Assembly (NCBI RefSeq): GCF_000420725.1
Contig: NZ_ATVM01000012.1
Coordinates: 29,763-93,762, forward strand
Source: Marinococcus halotolerans DSM 16375
GTDB lineage: Bacteria > Bacillota > Bacilli > Bacillales > Marinococcaceae
DNA length: 64,000 nucleotides
Direction: 5' to 3'
The position numbers were made by a program, and so were the translations under genes. The notes below the pieces were generated by a model. That model saw only the letters and a list, made by a program, of their open reading frames with translations. It searched no databases and was not told the DNA's origin. This document shows positions 33,488 to 42,065 of the stretch, piece by piece; positions within the stretch are counted from its first letter, which is position 1; each line of letters opens with the position of its first letter.

Positions 33488-34675
33488 TTAAGCTGCACCC
33501 GAAGATTCTGCAGCCTCTCTGCCTTCCATCCGGCGAAGCAGCACTGTAAGCAAAATTCCTATTACAGAAAGCCCCGCCCCACAGAGTGTCAATACAAAAA
33601 ATGACACTCCTGCATTCAGCACAATCGTTCCCAGAGTAGCTCCAAGCGCGTTTGCCAGGTTAAAGGCAGCCGCAGCTATTGTGCCGGCAAGAGAAGGAGC
33701 ATGCTGGCCGGTAATCAGCAGCTTGGCGTTTAACAGGGGCACTGTACCAAACGCAAACATTCCGAGCAAAAAACTTGCGATAAATAACGTGCCGATGATG
33801 CTGATCATTGGTATAAAGAAAACCAAAATGAGTGTCAAAAGCAGAAACGCAACACGCAGCCTGCTCGTTAAATGAGTAAGCGGGATACGGCTCGAAAGGA
33901 AATTACCGGCCACAGCCCCTGTACCAAAAGCAAATAAAGCGAATGTCACGCCTAAGACGTCCACACCGCCTATTTCACGCAGAATCGGTTCCTTAAACAC
34001 ATAGGTTGTAAACACACCCGAATAACCGAGAATTACTATAGCAAGCGTCATAAGAAATGTCTTTTCTTTAAAAACACCCAGTTCATTTTTTACTTTCGGT
34101 ATCTCGGTCGGTTTTTCATTTGGCAGGGTCAGCACAAGTCCGATTAACGTAATCAAACCAAGGACAGCAATCATCCAGAATACAATTCTCCACTCGAGCA
34201 CTCCGCCAAGATACGACCCAAAAGGCACCCCAAGCATAATCGAGATAGTTAAGCCGCCCTGCACAGCAGCAATTGCCTGCCCTCTTTTCGACGGAGCCAC
34301 AATATGATGGGCCATAGCTAGACTGAGCCCAAAAAATGGAGCGTGAATCGCCGCTGAAATCAGCCGTGCTATCACGAGCACGGTAAAAGATGTTGCCATC
34401 GCTGCTAAAACGTTGCTTAATACAAAGACTGCCATACAGGAAATCAGTACCGGCTTGACCGGGAACTTCATCGTCGTTATACGAAAGATTGGTCCAAACA
34501 CTGCTACACTGATAGCGTAAACACTAAGCAGAAGGCCTGTGAGTGAAACGGGTACATCCAAATCATTCGACAATTGAGTGACAAGACCAGTAATCACGTA
34601 TTCAGTCATACCAATGGAAAAGGTTCCTATCATAAATGCGATAATAATGGCCCGGTTTGTACGAAGAATACTCAT
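33488..34675 (-). CDS. MFS transporter, DHA1-type drug/sugar efflux (395 aa)
   Basis: Twelve-span major facilitator. The N-terminal IGTFSIGMTEYVITGLVTQLSNDL (near residue 15) and the loop motif SAAIHAPFFGLSLAMAHHIVAPSKRGQAIA (near residue 110) mark the AraJ/YdhP-like efflux group. ATG at 34675 follows GAGAGGTGG; a GTG three codons earlier sits inside that site. A palindromic GGTAAAGCGTTTAACC sequence lies about 35-50 bp upstream. Substrate unknown. Confidence 0.88.
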   Translation of the reverse strand: MSILRTNRAIIIAFMIGTFSIGMTEYVITGLVTQLSNDLDVPVSLTGLLLSVYAISVAVFGPIFRITTMKFPVKPVLISCMAVFVLSNVLAAMATSFTVLVIARLISAAIHAPFFGLSLAMAHHIVAPSKRGQAIAAVQGGLTISIMLGVPFGSYLGGVLEWRIVFWMIAVLGLITLIGLVLTLPNEKPTEIPKVKNELGVFKEKTFLMTLAIVILGYSGVFTTYVFKEPILREIGGVDVLGVTFALFAFGTGAVAGNFLSSRIPLTHLTSRLRVAFLLLTLILVFFIPMISIIGTLFIASFLLGMFAFGTVPLLNAKLLITGQHAPSLAGTIAAAAFNLANALGATLGTIVLNAGVSFFVLTLCGAGLSVIGILLTVLLRRMEGREAAESSGAA

Positions 34676-34748
34676 CTTTGCCACCTCTCTTTTTTAAACT
34701 ATGAGAGACCATGGTAAAGCGTTTAACCTAACTTGTCCAGTCCCATAA

Positions 34749-34790
34749 AAAATGCTGCCATCGAAACGGCAGCATAAACGGCAGCATTTT
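34749..34790 (-). terminator. Terminator after the HD-domain gene
   Basis: AAAATGCTGCC and GGCAGCATTTT pair; an internal duplicate of the TGCTGCCGTTT unit offers an alternative stem. T-run on the minus side. Confidence 0.8.
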
Positions 34791-34803
34791 ATTTATTATT
34801 TTT

Positions 34804-35442
34804 CTATTCCTTCCACGGGGAATGCAGCACGCATTCACAAAAGTCCGGACTCTTATAATCCGGCATAAACCGCTCGCAGACATCCGCTTTAATATTTCCA
34901 AATGTCGTCTCCGGCTTATGCTTGAATCCTTCATAAAAAGCAGGAAGAATTTTTTCTTTAAAATTATTCCGTGGATACGCGCTCACGACCTCTTCCCGTA
35001 ATTTTTCAGGAAACTGATGGTATCCATCTCCCATGACATCAAGTCCCACTCCTGAATAAAGAAGAGAAACCTCAGACTCTTTGTACTCAGCAACGCCAAT
35101 TGTCGTATGAAGGGCGATAGCGTCCCACACAAGGCGGATGGACTCATCCTCCATGTTATGCTGCTGCAGGAAACTGCGGGCTGCATTGGCTCCGTCCACC
35201 TCAAACCGTTTATCAGGACTGCTGTACTGAGTGGTCAAGCCAAGGTCATGGAACAATGCACTCACATATAACAGCTCCGAATCATACTTCAATCCGGCTT
35301 CCCTTCCCTGGATTTCCCCGAAAAGATATGCCCGGTTCGAATGATTCCAAAGCAGCTCGGAACCGTATTCGCGCAGCAAATCAGCTGCTTCTTTTGCTAT
35401 TTTGCTGTCCGGTATTTTTACTCCTGCTACACTATTTGCCAT
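34804..35442 (-). CDS. HD-domain phosphohydrolase-like protein (212 aa)
   Basis: HD-superfamily metal-dependent hydrolase: first His in LLWNHSNRAYLFG (near residue 34), the HD pair in LYVSALFHDLGLT (near residue 64), and downstream AIALHTTIG plus a final Asp in VGLDVMG. This resembles the cyanamide hydratase-like/small HD proteins. The C-terminus FCECVLHSPWKE contains two Cys close together. Start follows AGGAGGGG. Substrate unknown; convergence with no partner gene gives no hint. Confidence 0.82.
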   Translation of the reverse strand: MANSVAGVKIPDSKIAKEAADLLREYGSELLWNHSNRAYLFGEIQGREAGLKYDSELLYVSALFHDLGLTTQYSSPDKRFEVDGANAARSFLQQHNMEDESIRLVWDAIALHTTIGVAEYKESEVSLLYSGVGLDVMGDGYHQFPEKLREEVVSAYPRNNFKEKILPAFYEGFKHKPETTFGNIKADVCERFMPDYKSPDFCECVLHSPWKE

Positions 35443-35641
35443 GTTTATTCATCCCCTCCTGTTCATATGTTTATCTGCCTGCTGTTAGTGAGTTTCCCTT
35501 CCGCAGCTTCATATATGCGTTATTTTAATAATCCGTAAGATAGTGTTCATTAATTGTCGTTTGTACGCCTACCACGTGTTAAGCTGAAATAGCCTGAATT
35601 CGCAGAAACAGCCCAGCTTCTGCAGCCAAAGGAGGGGAAAC

Positions 35642-36295
35642 GTGCGCTCACGTATGAATATTATCAAAGGATTCTTATTTATTGCCATTTTAATCGGGCT
35701 GTATTACCTTTTCAACATCAGACTGAGCATCCATCCGACAGAACTTCAGGACTTCATCACTTCGTTTGGGTGGATTTCACCGTTCGTTTTTCTGCTTGCC
35801 TACACGCTGGGTCCTTTTATATACTTTCCCTCCTCTCTGCTTTCCATCACTGCCAGTATCACTTATGGTTTATGGCCCGGTGTACTTTATATATGGACAG
35901 GAGCCCTGGGCGGAGCCACGAGCGGATATTTTATCGGACGTTTTATGGGGAAAACCATATTCAGCAAGCGCCGTATTCCGTGGAACCCCAGAATGAAACA
36001 TTTAATGGAAAACCGTGGTTTTTTTGTGGTATTAGTGCTCCGTCTCATCCCGCTGATGGGGTTTAGCATGCTAAGCTATTTGTCTGGTTTCTCGAAAATC
36101 AAATATTCGCATTTCATTTCTGCCACCATGATCGGTATCATTCCCGGCATGCTGATGTACGGCACGTTTGGGCAAAGCATCATCTCCGGCAACCGCCTTC
36201 TGCTTTGGATAGCGATTATTCTACTTTTTATTTTGAGCGCTGCCGGCTTTTTTCTTCGAAAGAAAATTAAAAAATGGCTTAGCCTGCAGCCATAA
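35642..36295 (+). CDS. TVP38/TMEM64 family membrane protein (217 aa), second copy
   Basis: Paralogue of the protein at 10192-10854: the core FGWISPFVFLLAYTLGPFIYFPSSLLS, GALGGATSGYFIGRFMGK and LRLIPLMGFSMLSYLSGF aligns by eye, with a basic C-terminus (RKKIKKWLSLQP). The GTG start has AGGAGGGG six bases away; ATG four codons later lacks one. Unlike the first copy there is no TGTAA-type dyad in the 200 bp upstream, so the two are probably regulated differently. Confidence 0.86.
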   Translation: MRSRMNIIKGFLFIAILIGLYYLFNIRLSIHPTELQDFITSFGWISPFVFLLAYTLGPFIYFPSSLLSITASITYGLWPGVLYIWTGALGGATSGYFIGRFMGKTIFSKRRIPWNPRMKHLMENRGFFVVLVLRLIPLMGFSMLSYLSGFSKIKYSHFISATMIGIIPGMLMYGTFGQSIISGNRLLLWIAIILLFILSAAGFFLRKKIKKWLSLQP

Positions 36296-36299
36296 AAAA

Positions 36300-36325
36300 G
36301 CTGGAGCACCTCATCGGCGCTCCAG
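36300..36325. terminator. Bidirectional terminator between TVP38 and symporter genes
   Basis: GCTGGAGC and GCTCCAGC form the stem with extra pairs toward the loop; the minus strand continues with TTTTTT, so it mainly ends the symporter gene. Confidence 0.75.
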
Positions 36326-36347
36326 CACTTTCAACGTCTATTTCCTG

Positions 36348-37937
36348 TTACCCGGCAAGTCCAATAGGAGAGAACAGCAGATACGTAGCTACCACAGTGA
36401 TAATAATGACTGCGCTCACCCATTTTCTGTGCTTCCACGGAGTCATATCAACCTTGTTGATATTTTCCTGGAACTCAAACGGCTTGTCGAGCGGCTTCAG
36501 CCGGCTTACCAGCCATAGGACAAGAATATCGACAAAGAATAACACGCTGAAGGCGTACAGATAATGGTAGTCCATAAACAGCCAGAAAATACCGTAAAGC
36601 ACAACGTGAGTAATAAATGTCACTTTTGCGGCAAAGGCAGTACCATACTTGAAATAGAATCCGAGTATAATAATAACAAGCAGCGGCATACTGTATAATC
36701 CATTAAACGATTGAACGACGTTGTAAAGCCCTGAGGGAGCAAAAGAAATCAGCGGAGCAATTAAAATAGCAATTAAAGCTACAATGACCGTAATTAATTT
36801 ACCAGCCCGCGCCACTTGTCTGTCGCTTGCATCCTTTTTAATGAGCGGCTTGTAAAAGTCCAGCGTAAACAGCGTAGCGGTGGCATTCAACGCTCCGACA
36901 AATGAACTTAAAATAGCCCCAAAAATGACTGCTGCAAAAATCCCCTCCACCGACGGCGGCAGTACTTCTGTAACTAAACGCGGATACGCGTTATCTGCAG
37001 TTCTAAGTTCACCGCCAAACAAATTAAACGCGATAATTCCTGGGAAGACGAGAAACAAAGCTCCGAATATTTTAAAGAAGCCTACATATAAAGCACCCTT
37101 CTGGCTTTCCTTTAAGTTTCTTCCAGCCAGTGCTTTTTGTACAATCATCTGGTTTGTGCACCAGAAAAACAAGTTATTAAAAAACATTCCTAAAAAGAGA
37201 GTCGGCCACGGCACGTAAGCCGAATCAATAGCACCGATCGAGTTTAATTTCTCAGGAGTGTTGGCCTGGATTGTTTCCATACCACGGAAGAAGTTACCAT
37301 CACCTAAGGCCATCAGACCAAGTACAGGAATAGTAAGTCCGCCGAGCAAAAGAGCAATGCCATAAACGGTATCACTGAAAGCGCTTAACCTTAAGCCGCC
37401 CATTAAAAGATAAAGAAGACCAATAAGTCCAGTTAATCCAGCGATAAAAGCCACGGCTGTTAAAGGCTCAACGCCGAGTAATTGATCTACAGCAAAAATT
37501 TGATTAAACACGAGTGAACCGGAGTACAACACGACGGGTAAGAAGGAAGTCATATAAGTGAAAATAAACAGAAAAGAAGCAATTCGTTTTGTCGTTTTGT
37601 CGTACCTGGTTTCGATAAAATCAGTAACGGTGTCCACACCGTATTTTAAGTATTTCGGAAGAAACACAAGCGCCAATAATACGATCGATATAGCTGCAGT
37701 AACTTCCCACGCCATCACTTCCATACCGGAAGCATAGCTTTGACCGTTCTGCCCTACAATCTGCTCTGTGGATAGGTTCGTCATAATAATGGTTCCGGCA
37801 ATTGTAAGACCCGTTAAACTTCTGCCGGCAAGAAAGTACCCTTCAGCGCTGTCCGTTTTAACTGAACGGCTGCGGTTGAAAGCAAACAGCCAAATAGCCC
37901 CGACGATAACAATAAATGTAATAAGAGATATAATAAT
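36348..37937 (-). CDS. Solute:sodium symporter, YidK/SGLT-like (529 aa if ATT start)
   Basis: SSS-family carrier with about 13-14 spans; the stretch TIIMTNLSTEQIVGQNGQSY, the QKALAGRNLKESQKGAL region and the C-terminal VDMTPWKHRKW match YidK-type sugar symporters. The first in-frame ATG (37784) would omit the first membrane span and the conserved SAEGYFLAGRSLTG segment, both of which are encoded in frame upstream. The frame has no ATG, GTG or TTG there; a strong AAAGGGGGGG lies three bases before ATT at 37937, the best candidate start. Either ATT is used, or a mutation (for example in the seven-G run) removed the start. Probably controlled by the cre-like site at 38057. Confidence 0.8.
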   Translation of the reverse strand: MIISLITFIVIVGAIWLFAFNRSRSVKTDSAEGYFLAGRSLTGLTIAGTIIMTNLSTEQIVGQNGQSYASGMEVMAWEVTAAISIVLLALVFLPKYLKYGVDTVTDFIETRYDKTTKRIASFLFIFTYMTSFLPVVLYSGSLVFNQIFAVDQLLGVEPLTAVAFIAGLTGLIGLLYLLMGGLRLSAFSDTVYGIALLLGGLTIPVLGLMALGDGNFFRGMETIQANTPEKLNSIGAIDSAYVPWPTLFLGMFFNNLFFWCTNQMIVQKALAGRNLKESQKGALYVGFFKIFGALFLVFPGIIAFNLFGGELRTADNAYPRLVTEVLPPSVEGIFAAVIFGAILSSFVGALNATATLFTLDFYKPLIKKDASDRQVARAGKLITVIVALIAILIAPLISFAPSGLYNVVQSFNGLYSMPLLVIIILGFYFKYGTAFAAKVTFITHVVLYGIFWLFMDYHYLYAFSVLFFVDILVLWLVSRLKPLDKPFEFQENINKVDMTPWKHRKWVSAVIIITVVATYLLFSPIGLAG

Positions 37938-38056
37938 GAGCCCCCCCTTTGTTCGTATGCTTGCTGTATATTTTTAAGTTTGAAACAAATGCTTTTATTT
38001 GTTTCAACTTTTCCCCTTCAGCAGGGTTGCTCTTATTCTAACTGAAATCATCAATA

Positions 38057-38072
38057 AGGTAAACGCTTTCCT
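38057..38072 (-). promoter_or_regulatory. cre-like site upstream of the sodium:solute symporter
   Basis: Minus strand AGGAAAGCGTTTACCT is a near-palindrome with the cre core; it differs from the consensus at the second base and the last base. It lies about 120 bp before the likely start, in a promoter position for carbon catabolite control. Confidence 0.45.
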
Positions 38073-38137
38073 AAAAATATTTTTAATTTTTCACCAATTT
38101 TATAATTCTACGAAACAGGTTTCGCAAAAATACAAAA

Positions 38138-38165
38138 CTGCCCTGAAGCAAATGCTTCAGGGCAG
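38138..38165 (-). terminator. Terminator after the acyl-CoA ligase gene
   Basis: Perfect 13-bp arms CTGCCCTGAAGCA and TGCTTCAGGGCAG around two bases, followed by TTTTG on the minus strand. Confidence 0.88.
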
Positions 38166-38184
38166 ACAATTCACGCTGTTTCAG

Positions 38185-39774
38185 CTATTGATTTTTGTTC
38201 GCCTTTGCGAGCTCCTGTTCACGTAGTTCTACGCGGCGTATTTTTGCAGAGCTTGTTTTTGGAAGTGATTCAACAAACTCAATGCGGCGCGGATATTTAT
38301 ACGGAGCAGTCATTTCCTTTACATGATTCTGCAGTTCCTTCGTCAAATCCTCTTCATTTTCCACCTGGCCGTTAGGTACGATAAAAGCCTTCACTACATT
38401 ACCCCGGATCTCATCCGGACTTGCCACAGCAGCGCACTCTTTAACAGAAGGATGCTTTGTAAGTGCATCCTCTACCTCAAACGGACCGATCGTATATCCT
38501 GAACTGATAATAATATCATCACTGCGTCCCTGGAACCAGTAGTAATTATCCTCGTCCTTCATCGCCCTGTCACCGGTTAAAAAGTAATCGCCCTGGTAGG
38601 AATCATTCGTACGTTCGGGCTCTCTGTAATAGCCCTGAAACAGCGATGGAAGATCACGATGCACAGCGATATTGCCAATTTCATTGGCCTTCGCCGGCTT
38701 GCCGTCTTCATCCACTATTTCAATAAACTGTTCGATCATTGGTTTGCCCATGGAACCTATTTTTTCAGGCACGCCCTTCAACGTTCCGATAAGGAGCGTG
38801 CTTTCTGTCTGCCCGTAACCATCACGCACAGGAAGATTAAACTTCTCCCGGAACACTTGGATAACTTCCTCATTCAAAGGCTCTCCCGCTGAAACCGCGC
38901 TGTGCATCGCTGAAAGGTCATATTTTTCGAGACCTTCAATTTTAGCCATCAGCCGGTACTCTGTCGGCGTGCAGCAAAGCACATTTACTTTTTCGTCCTG
39001 AAGCAGCTGCAGGTAAGTCTCCGGATCAAAGCGTCCGTTGTAGGCAAACCCGGTGGCGCCCTGGCCGAGTACAGATAAAAACGGGCTCCAGACCCATTTC
39101 TGCCAGCCTGGTCCGGCAGTAGCCCAGACAACATCGTTTTCGTGAATGTCGAGCCACTCATCTGCCGCTACCCGAAGGTGGGCGTAGGCCCAGCCGTGGC
39201 TGTGCACGACAGCCTTTGGTTTACCTGTCGTGCCCGATGTGTATGGAAGAAAAGCAGTGTCATCACGGTGAGTCTGTACAATGTCAAAGCTTTGGGACTC
39301 TTCTGCTGCCATTGCTTCAATCTCTTTCCAGCCTTCTTTACTTCCACCGATCATCAGCTTATGCTCAAGTGTTTCCGGCATAGGCTCCATCCGGTCGATT
39401 TCCTCAGCGTACGGAGCATACGAAATAATCGCGCGGGAGCCGGAATGGTCCGCCCGGTACTTGATGTCATCCGCCCGGAGCATTTCTGAAGAAGGAATAA
39501 TTACAAGGCCTGCTTTCAGGCACGCGTAATATGTAACATAGGCCTCCACAAGACGGGGAACCATAACAAGTACCTTGTCACCTTTAGACAGTCCAAGGCC
39601 GGTAAGTACGTTGGCATACTGATTGGCCTGCTGAATCAGTTCATGATATGTAACCTCCCGGCGGCTGCCTTTATCGTCCTGCCATTTCAACGCCAGACGG
39701 TCTGAATCATAGCGTTCCATTTCTTCGATTAAATTATAGGTTTCATTTGGTGTCAGTTGATTTGCATCAATCAT
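38185..39774 (-). CDS. mbcS: Acyl-CoA ligase, MbcS/medium-chain type (529 aa)
   Basis: AMP-forming ligase activating a short or branched carboxylic acid to its CoA ester. The P-loop YTSGTTGKPKAVVHSHG (near residue 172), the DGYGQTES adenine-binding segment near residue 315, the GDRAMKDEDNYYWFQGRSDDIIISSGYTIGP hinge region and the C-terminal catalytic Lys in LPKTSSAKIRR are all present. It resembles MbcS, which activates methylbutyrate and isobutyrate for branched-chain fatty acid synthesis. ATG at 39774 follows AGGGAGATGTGTGATT; GTG two codons earlier is possible. Monocistronic. Confidence 0.88.
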   Translation of the reverse strand: MIDANQLTPNETYNLIEEMERYDSDRLALKWQDDKGSRREVTYHELIQQANQYANVLTGLGLSKGDKVLVMVPRLVEAYVTYYACLKAGLVIIPSSEMLRADDIKYRADHSGSRAIISYAPYAEEIDRMEPMPETLEHKLMIGGSKEGWKEIEAMAAEESQSFDIVQTHRDDTAFLPYTSGTTGKPKAVVHSHGWAYAHLRVAADEWLDIHENDVVWATAGPGWQKWVWSPFLSVLGQGATGFAYNGRFDPETYLQLLQDEKVNVLCCTPTEYRLMAKIEGLEKYDLSAMHSAVSAGEPLNEEVIQVFREKFNLPVRDGYGQTESTLLIGTLKGVPEKIGSMGKPMIEQFIEIVDEDGKPAKANEIGNIAVHRDLPSLFQGYYREPERTNDSYQGDYFLTGDRAMKDEDNYYWFQGRSDDIIISSGYTIGPFEVEDALTKHPSVKECAAVASPDEIRGNVVKAFIVPNGQVENEEDLTKELQNHVKEMTAPYKYPRRIEFVESLPKTSSAKIRRVELREQELAKANKNQ

Positions 39775-39989
39775 AATCACACATCTCCCTTGCCACTATT
39801 TTATCTTTTTCCATCATATGCGCCACAGCAGTGTATGTCTACTTATACGCCTAAAGAAATCTGATTATTTCCATTATGATTTTATCTTTTTTTTATGTTT
39901 GTTGAAAGAAGGAAACGGTTATAGCAGGAGAGGAACGTTTTTGTACGGTAACTACTATTGATTTGGAAGCAGAAAGGATGAATGTCACG

Positions 39990-40325
39990 ATGAATATTAT
40001 TATCAGTAAACCTAATGAGGAAATTGAAGTCCGAGAAGTAGAGGGACAAAATGATATCTACAGTATCATGGGCAACGACGCCATCATGCTCGAAATGATT
40101 CCGGAACTTGATATTTACGCTCTTGCAAACGAAAATCAGTATGAAGAAGCGGATTATAAAGTAGAATCCAAGCAGTTCGGGGATCTTACGAATAAATACT
40201 CCCTGACCGGAACGTCCGTTATATTAACGTTAGACGCTGCCGGCAACTACGCTGAATTGAACGACGAGCAGATTGAAGCTGTCCGTCAGCTGCAGGAAGT
40301 CCGCGGCGGCAATTTAAACAGCTAA
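39990..40325 (+). CDS. Hypothetical acidic protein (111 aa)
   Basis: Not recognised. It is acidic, with about twice as many Asp/Glu as Lys/Arg, has no signal peptide, membrane span or Cys, and looks like a small cytosolic alpha/beta protein (MNIIISKPNEEIEVREV, then YSIMGNDAIMLEMIPELDIYAL). ATG at 39990 lies 11 bases after AAAGGA; an ATG four codons earlier overlaps this site. It is flanked by terminators, so it is its own unit. Confidence 0.7.
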   Translation: MNIIISKPNEEIEVREVEGQNDIYSIMGNDAIMLEMIPELDIYALANENQYEEADYKVESKQFGDLTNKYSLTGTSVILTLDAAGNYAELNDEQIEAVRQLQEVRGGNLNS

Positions 40326-40352
40326 TCATTTCCCAGCTAAATATTAATAAAA

Positions 40353-40378
40353 AAAGAGAGGCTTACGAGCCTCTCTTT
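40353..40378. terminator. Bidirectional terminator overlapping the Rieske stop codon
   Basis: AAAGAGAGGCT and AGCCTCTCTTT surround a short loop; the Rieske gene's TAA (40363-40365) lies inside the hairpin. A-runs and T-runs suit both strands. Confidence 0.85.
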
Positions 40379-40728
40379 AATTCTACATATACATAGCTGT
40401 CTTTTACATAAGCGGAAAACTCTTTTAGTTTACCTTTTACCGGCGCAAGCGGTTTGCCGCTTTCCCGGAGATTATACTCTCTTCCATGCCACGGGCACCG
40501 GACGATATCTCCTTCATGTTCAAAGGAATACTCGCCGGGTGCGGTGCTCATAGGCGCCCCGTCAATTTTGCCCTTCGACATGCAGGCGCCCTGGTGGGGA
40601 CACCGGTCGATAAATGCCCGGATTTCCCCCTCGGACGTCCGGCAGACAAAAACCGGGATATTATCGACGCTCCCCGGAATCATCTCCTGCTTTTCCAATT
40701 CCTCTTCCCTGCAGATAACGGCTGCCAT
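40363..40728 (-). CDS. Rieske [2Fe-2S] protein (121 aa)
   Basis: Single Rieske domain with both cluster motifs, CPHQGAC (Cys-X-His, near residue 42) and CPWHGREY (near residue 77), which bind a 2Fe-2S cluster through two Cys and two His. It has no membrane anchor, so it is a soluble ferredoxin-type protein. Its ATG shares one base with the stop of the amidohydrolase gene, so the two are translationally coupled. It could pass electrons to or from an oxygenase, but no oxygenase is adjacent. Confidence 0.92.
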   Translation of the reverse strand: MAAVICREEELEKQEMIPGSVDNIPVFVCRTSEGEIRAFIDRCPHQGACMSKGKIDGAPMSTAPGEYSFEHEGDIVRCPWHGREYNLRESGKPLAPVKGKLKEFSAYVKDSYVYVELKRGS

Positions 40729-41831
40729 CAGATATCACCCCGAGCCGGCAGCTTCGGATAGAATTTTCTGGCGTTTTCACCATAGATCCGCTCAAGCACG
40801 TCGTCTTCAAGTCCTTTTGGCACAGCTTCGTCCGGAGAATCGTAATCCCAGTGTGGATAGTCCGTACTAAAGCAGATAATTTCATCGGTCCCCATCTGCT
40901 CTACCAAGAGATTCCATTCCTTTCTGCTCATTTCTTCAAGCGGCTGGGTCGTAAACGCCATCCGGTTTTTGATAGTATCACTCGGCATCGTCGTTACCCA
41001 CGGCACTTCGTGGCGAAGATCCTTAAACTGCTGATCGAGTTTCTTCATTAGAAATGGAACGTATGTGAATCCGCCCTCAATCATCATCAGCTTGAGCTTT
41101 GGATATTTTTCAAATACCCCGTTAAAAATCATGCTTGTGATCTGGGCCATATGGGACGTGGCAATCAGGGAATGCCATTCAATAAAATATCTCGGCCATT
41201 TTCCGAGCGGAGCCGGCGGTTCATTATGGTGCATGCCGATCATCAGGTCATGGCGCTCGGCGGCTTCAAATATTGGATGATAGTACGGATCTCCCCACGC
41301 AATATCATCAATAGGCAAAAGCACCTGAATCATTTTCGGGTGAGAGCCGACGCGTTCAATTTCTTTCACCGCGTTCCCTACTTCCTGGGCTGCAATGTGA
41401 ACGGAGCCGTACAGGCGGCTGTCTTTATCGAGCCATTCGTTAATCTGCCAGTCATTATAGGCACTGGCCAGAGCTGTGGCCATCTCGTACCATCCGTGCA
41501 TAGAGGAAGGTGATGGATCAAGCGCTCCGGTTAAAATACCGACTTCGTGATTGTTGGCGTCAAGCAGCTGCTCCTGCATAAACGGAAGGCTTGTGCCTGC
41601 CGGCTTTCCGTCCGGCGTTTTTGCGTCGGCCCGGTCCACACCAGCCACGGCTGGCTGGGTAAACGGCATATGTTTTTCCTGCTGCCAGTTGCAGTCTTCA
41701 ATATATCTTCTCCACGGCTGCTCTAAGTAAGGAAATAAATCTTCATACATTACCCGTTCATGAATATCAGTATCGATCAGGCTGTACTTTTTTGTTTGGT
41801 TAGTTTTAGCTTCGTTGTTTAAAGTCTGCAT
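40728..41831 (-). CDS. Amidohydrolase-family protein, decarboxylase-like (367 aa)
   Basis: Amidohydrolase 2 (PF04909-type) TIM-barrel protein. The opening LIDTDIHERV holds the Asp-X-His metal motif; LMIGMHHNEPP near residue 193 and the ICFSTDYPHWDYDSP segment near residue 325 carry the other metal and catalytic residues. Relatives include 2-amino-3-carboxymuconate-semialdehyde decarboxylase and other non-oxidative aromatic acid decarboxylases and metal-dependent hydrolases of sesquiterpene or aromatic pathways. Tight coupling to a Rieske protein is unusual. A phased 10-bp repeat lies about 100 bp upstream. Confidence 0.87.
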   Translation of the reverse strand: MQTLNNEAKTNQTKKYSLIDTDIHERVMYEDLFPYLEQPWRRYIEDCNWQQEKHMPFTQPAVAGVDRADAKTPDGKPAGTSLPFMQEQLLDANNHEVGILTGALDPSPSSMHGWYEMATALASAYNDWQINEWLDKDSRLYGSVHIAAQEVGNAVKEIERVGSHPKMIQVLLPIDDIAWGDPYYHPIFEAAERHDLMIGMHHNEPPAPLGKWPRYFIEWHSLIATSHMAQITSMIFNGVFEKYPKLKLMMIEGGFTYVPFLMKKLDQQFKDLRHEVPWVTTMPSDTIKNRMAFTTQPLEEMSRKEWNLLVEQMGTDEIICFSTDYPHWDYDSPDEAVPKGLEDDVLERIYGENARKFYPKLPARGDI

Positions 41832-41927
41832 AAATCAGCATCCTTCCTTTCATCTACTTCCTAACCGTACCAGATCGGCCCTGGCATAAACAAAGCGCTC
41901 TAGAAGGCGTCCGACTCTATAAGCTGT

Positions 41928-41967
41928 GCCAGTGCATGCCAGTGAGCATCAGTGAACCTCAGTAGCA
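41928..41967. repeat. Four degenerate 10-bp tandem repeats, helically phased
   Basis: The units GCCAGTGCAT, GCCAGTGAGC, ATCAGTGAAC and CTCAGTAGCA follow one another without gaps, so CAGT recurs every 10 bp on one face of the helix. They lie 97-136 bp upstream of the amidohydrolase start. This is the arrangement of an array of monomer sites for a DNA-binding protein. No regulator gene is adjacent. Confidence 0.65.
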
Positions 41968-42065
41968 GTTTTTCAGTATCTAACCGTTTACTTACTAATC
42001 TATTACCTATCACTGACAGGAAGGCTGCTGAATATCTTTGCAGGGATCATTTTATTTAGCAAATG

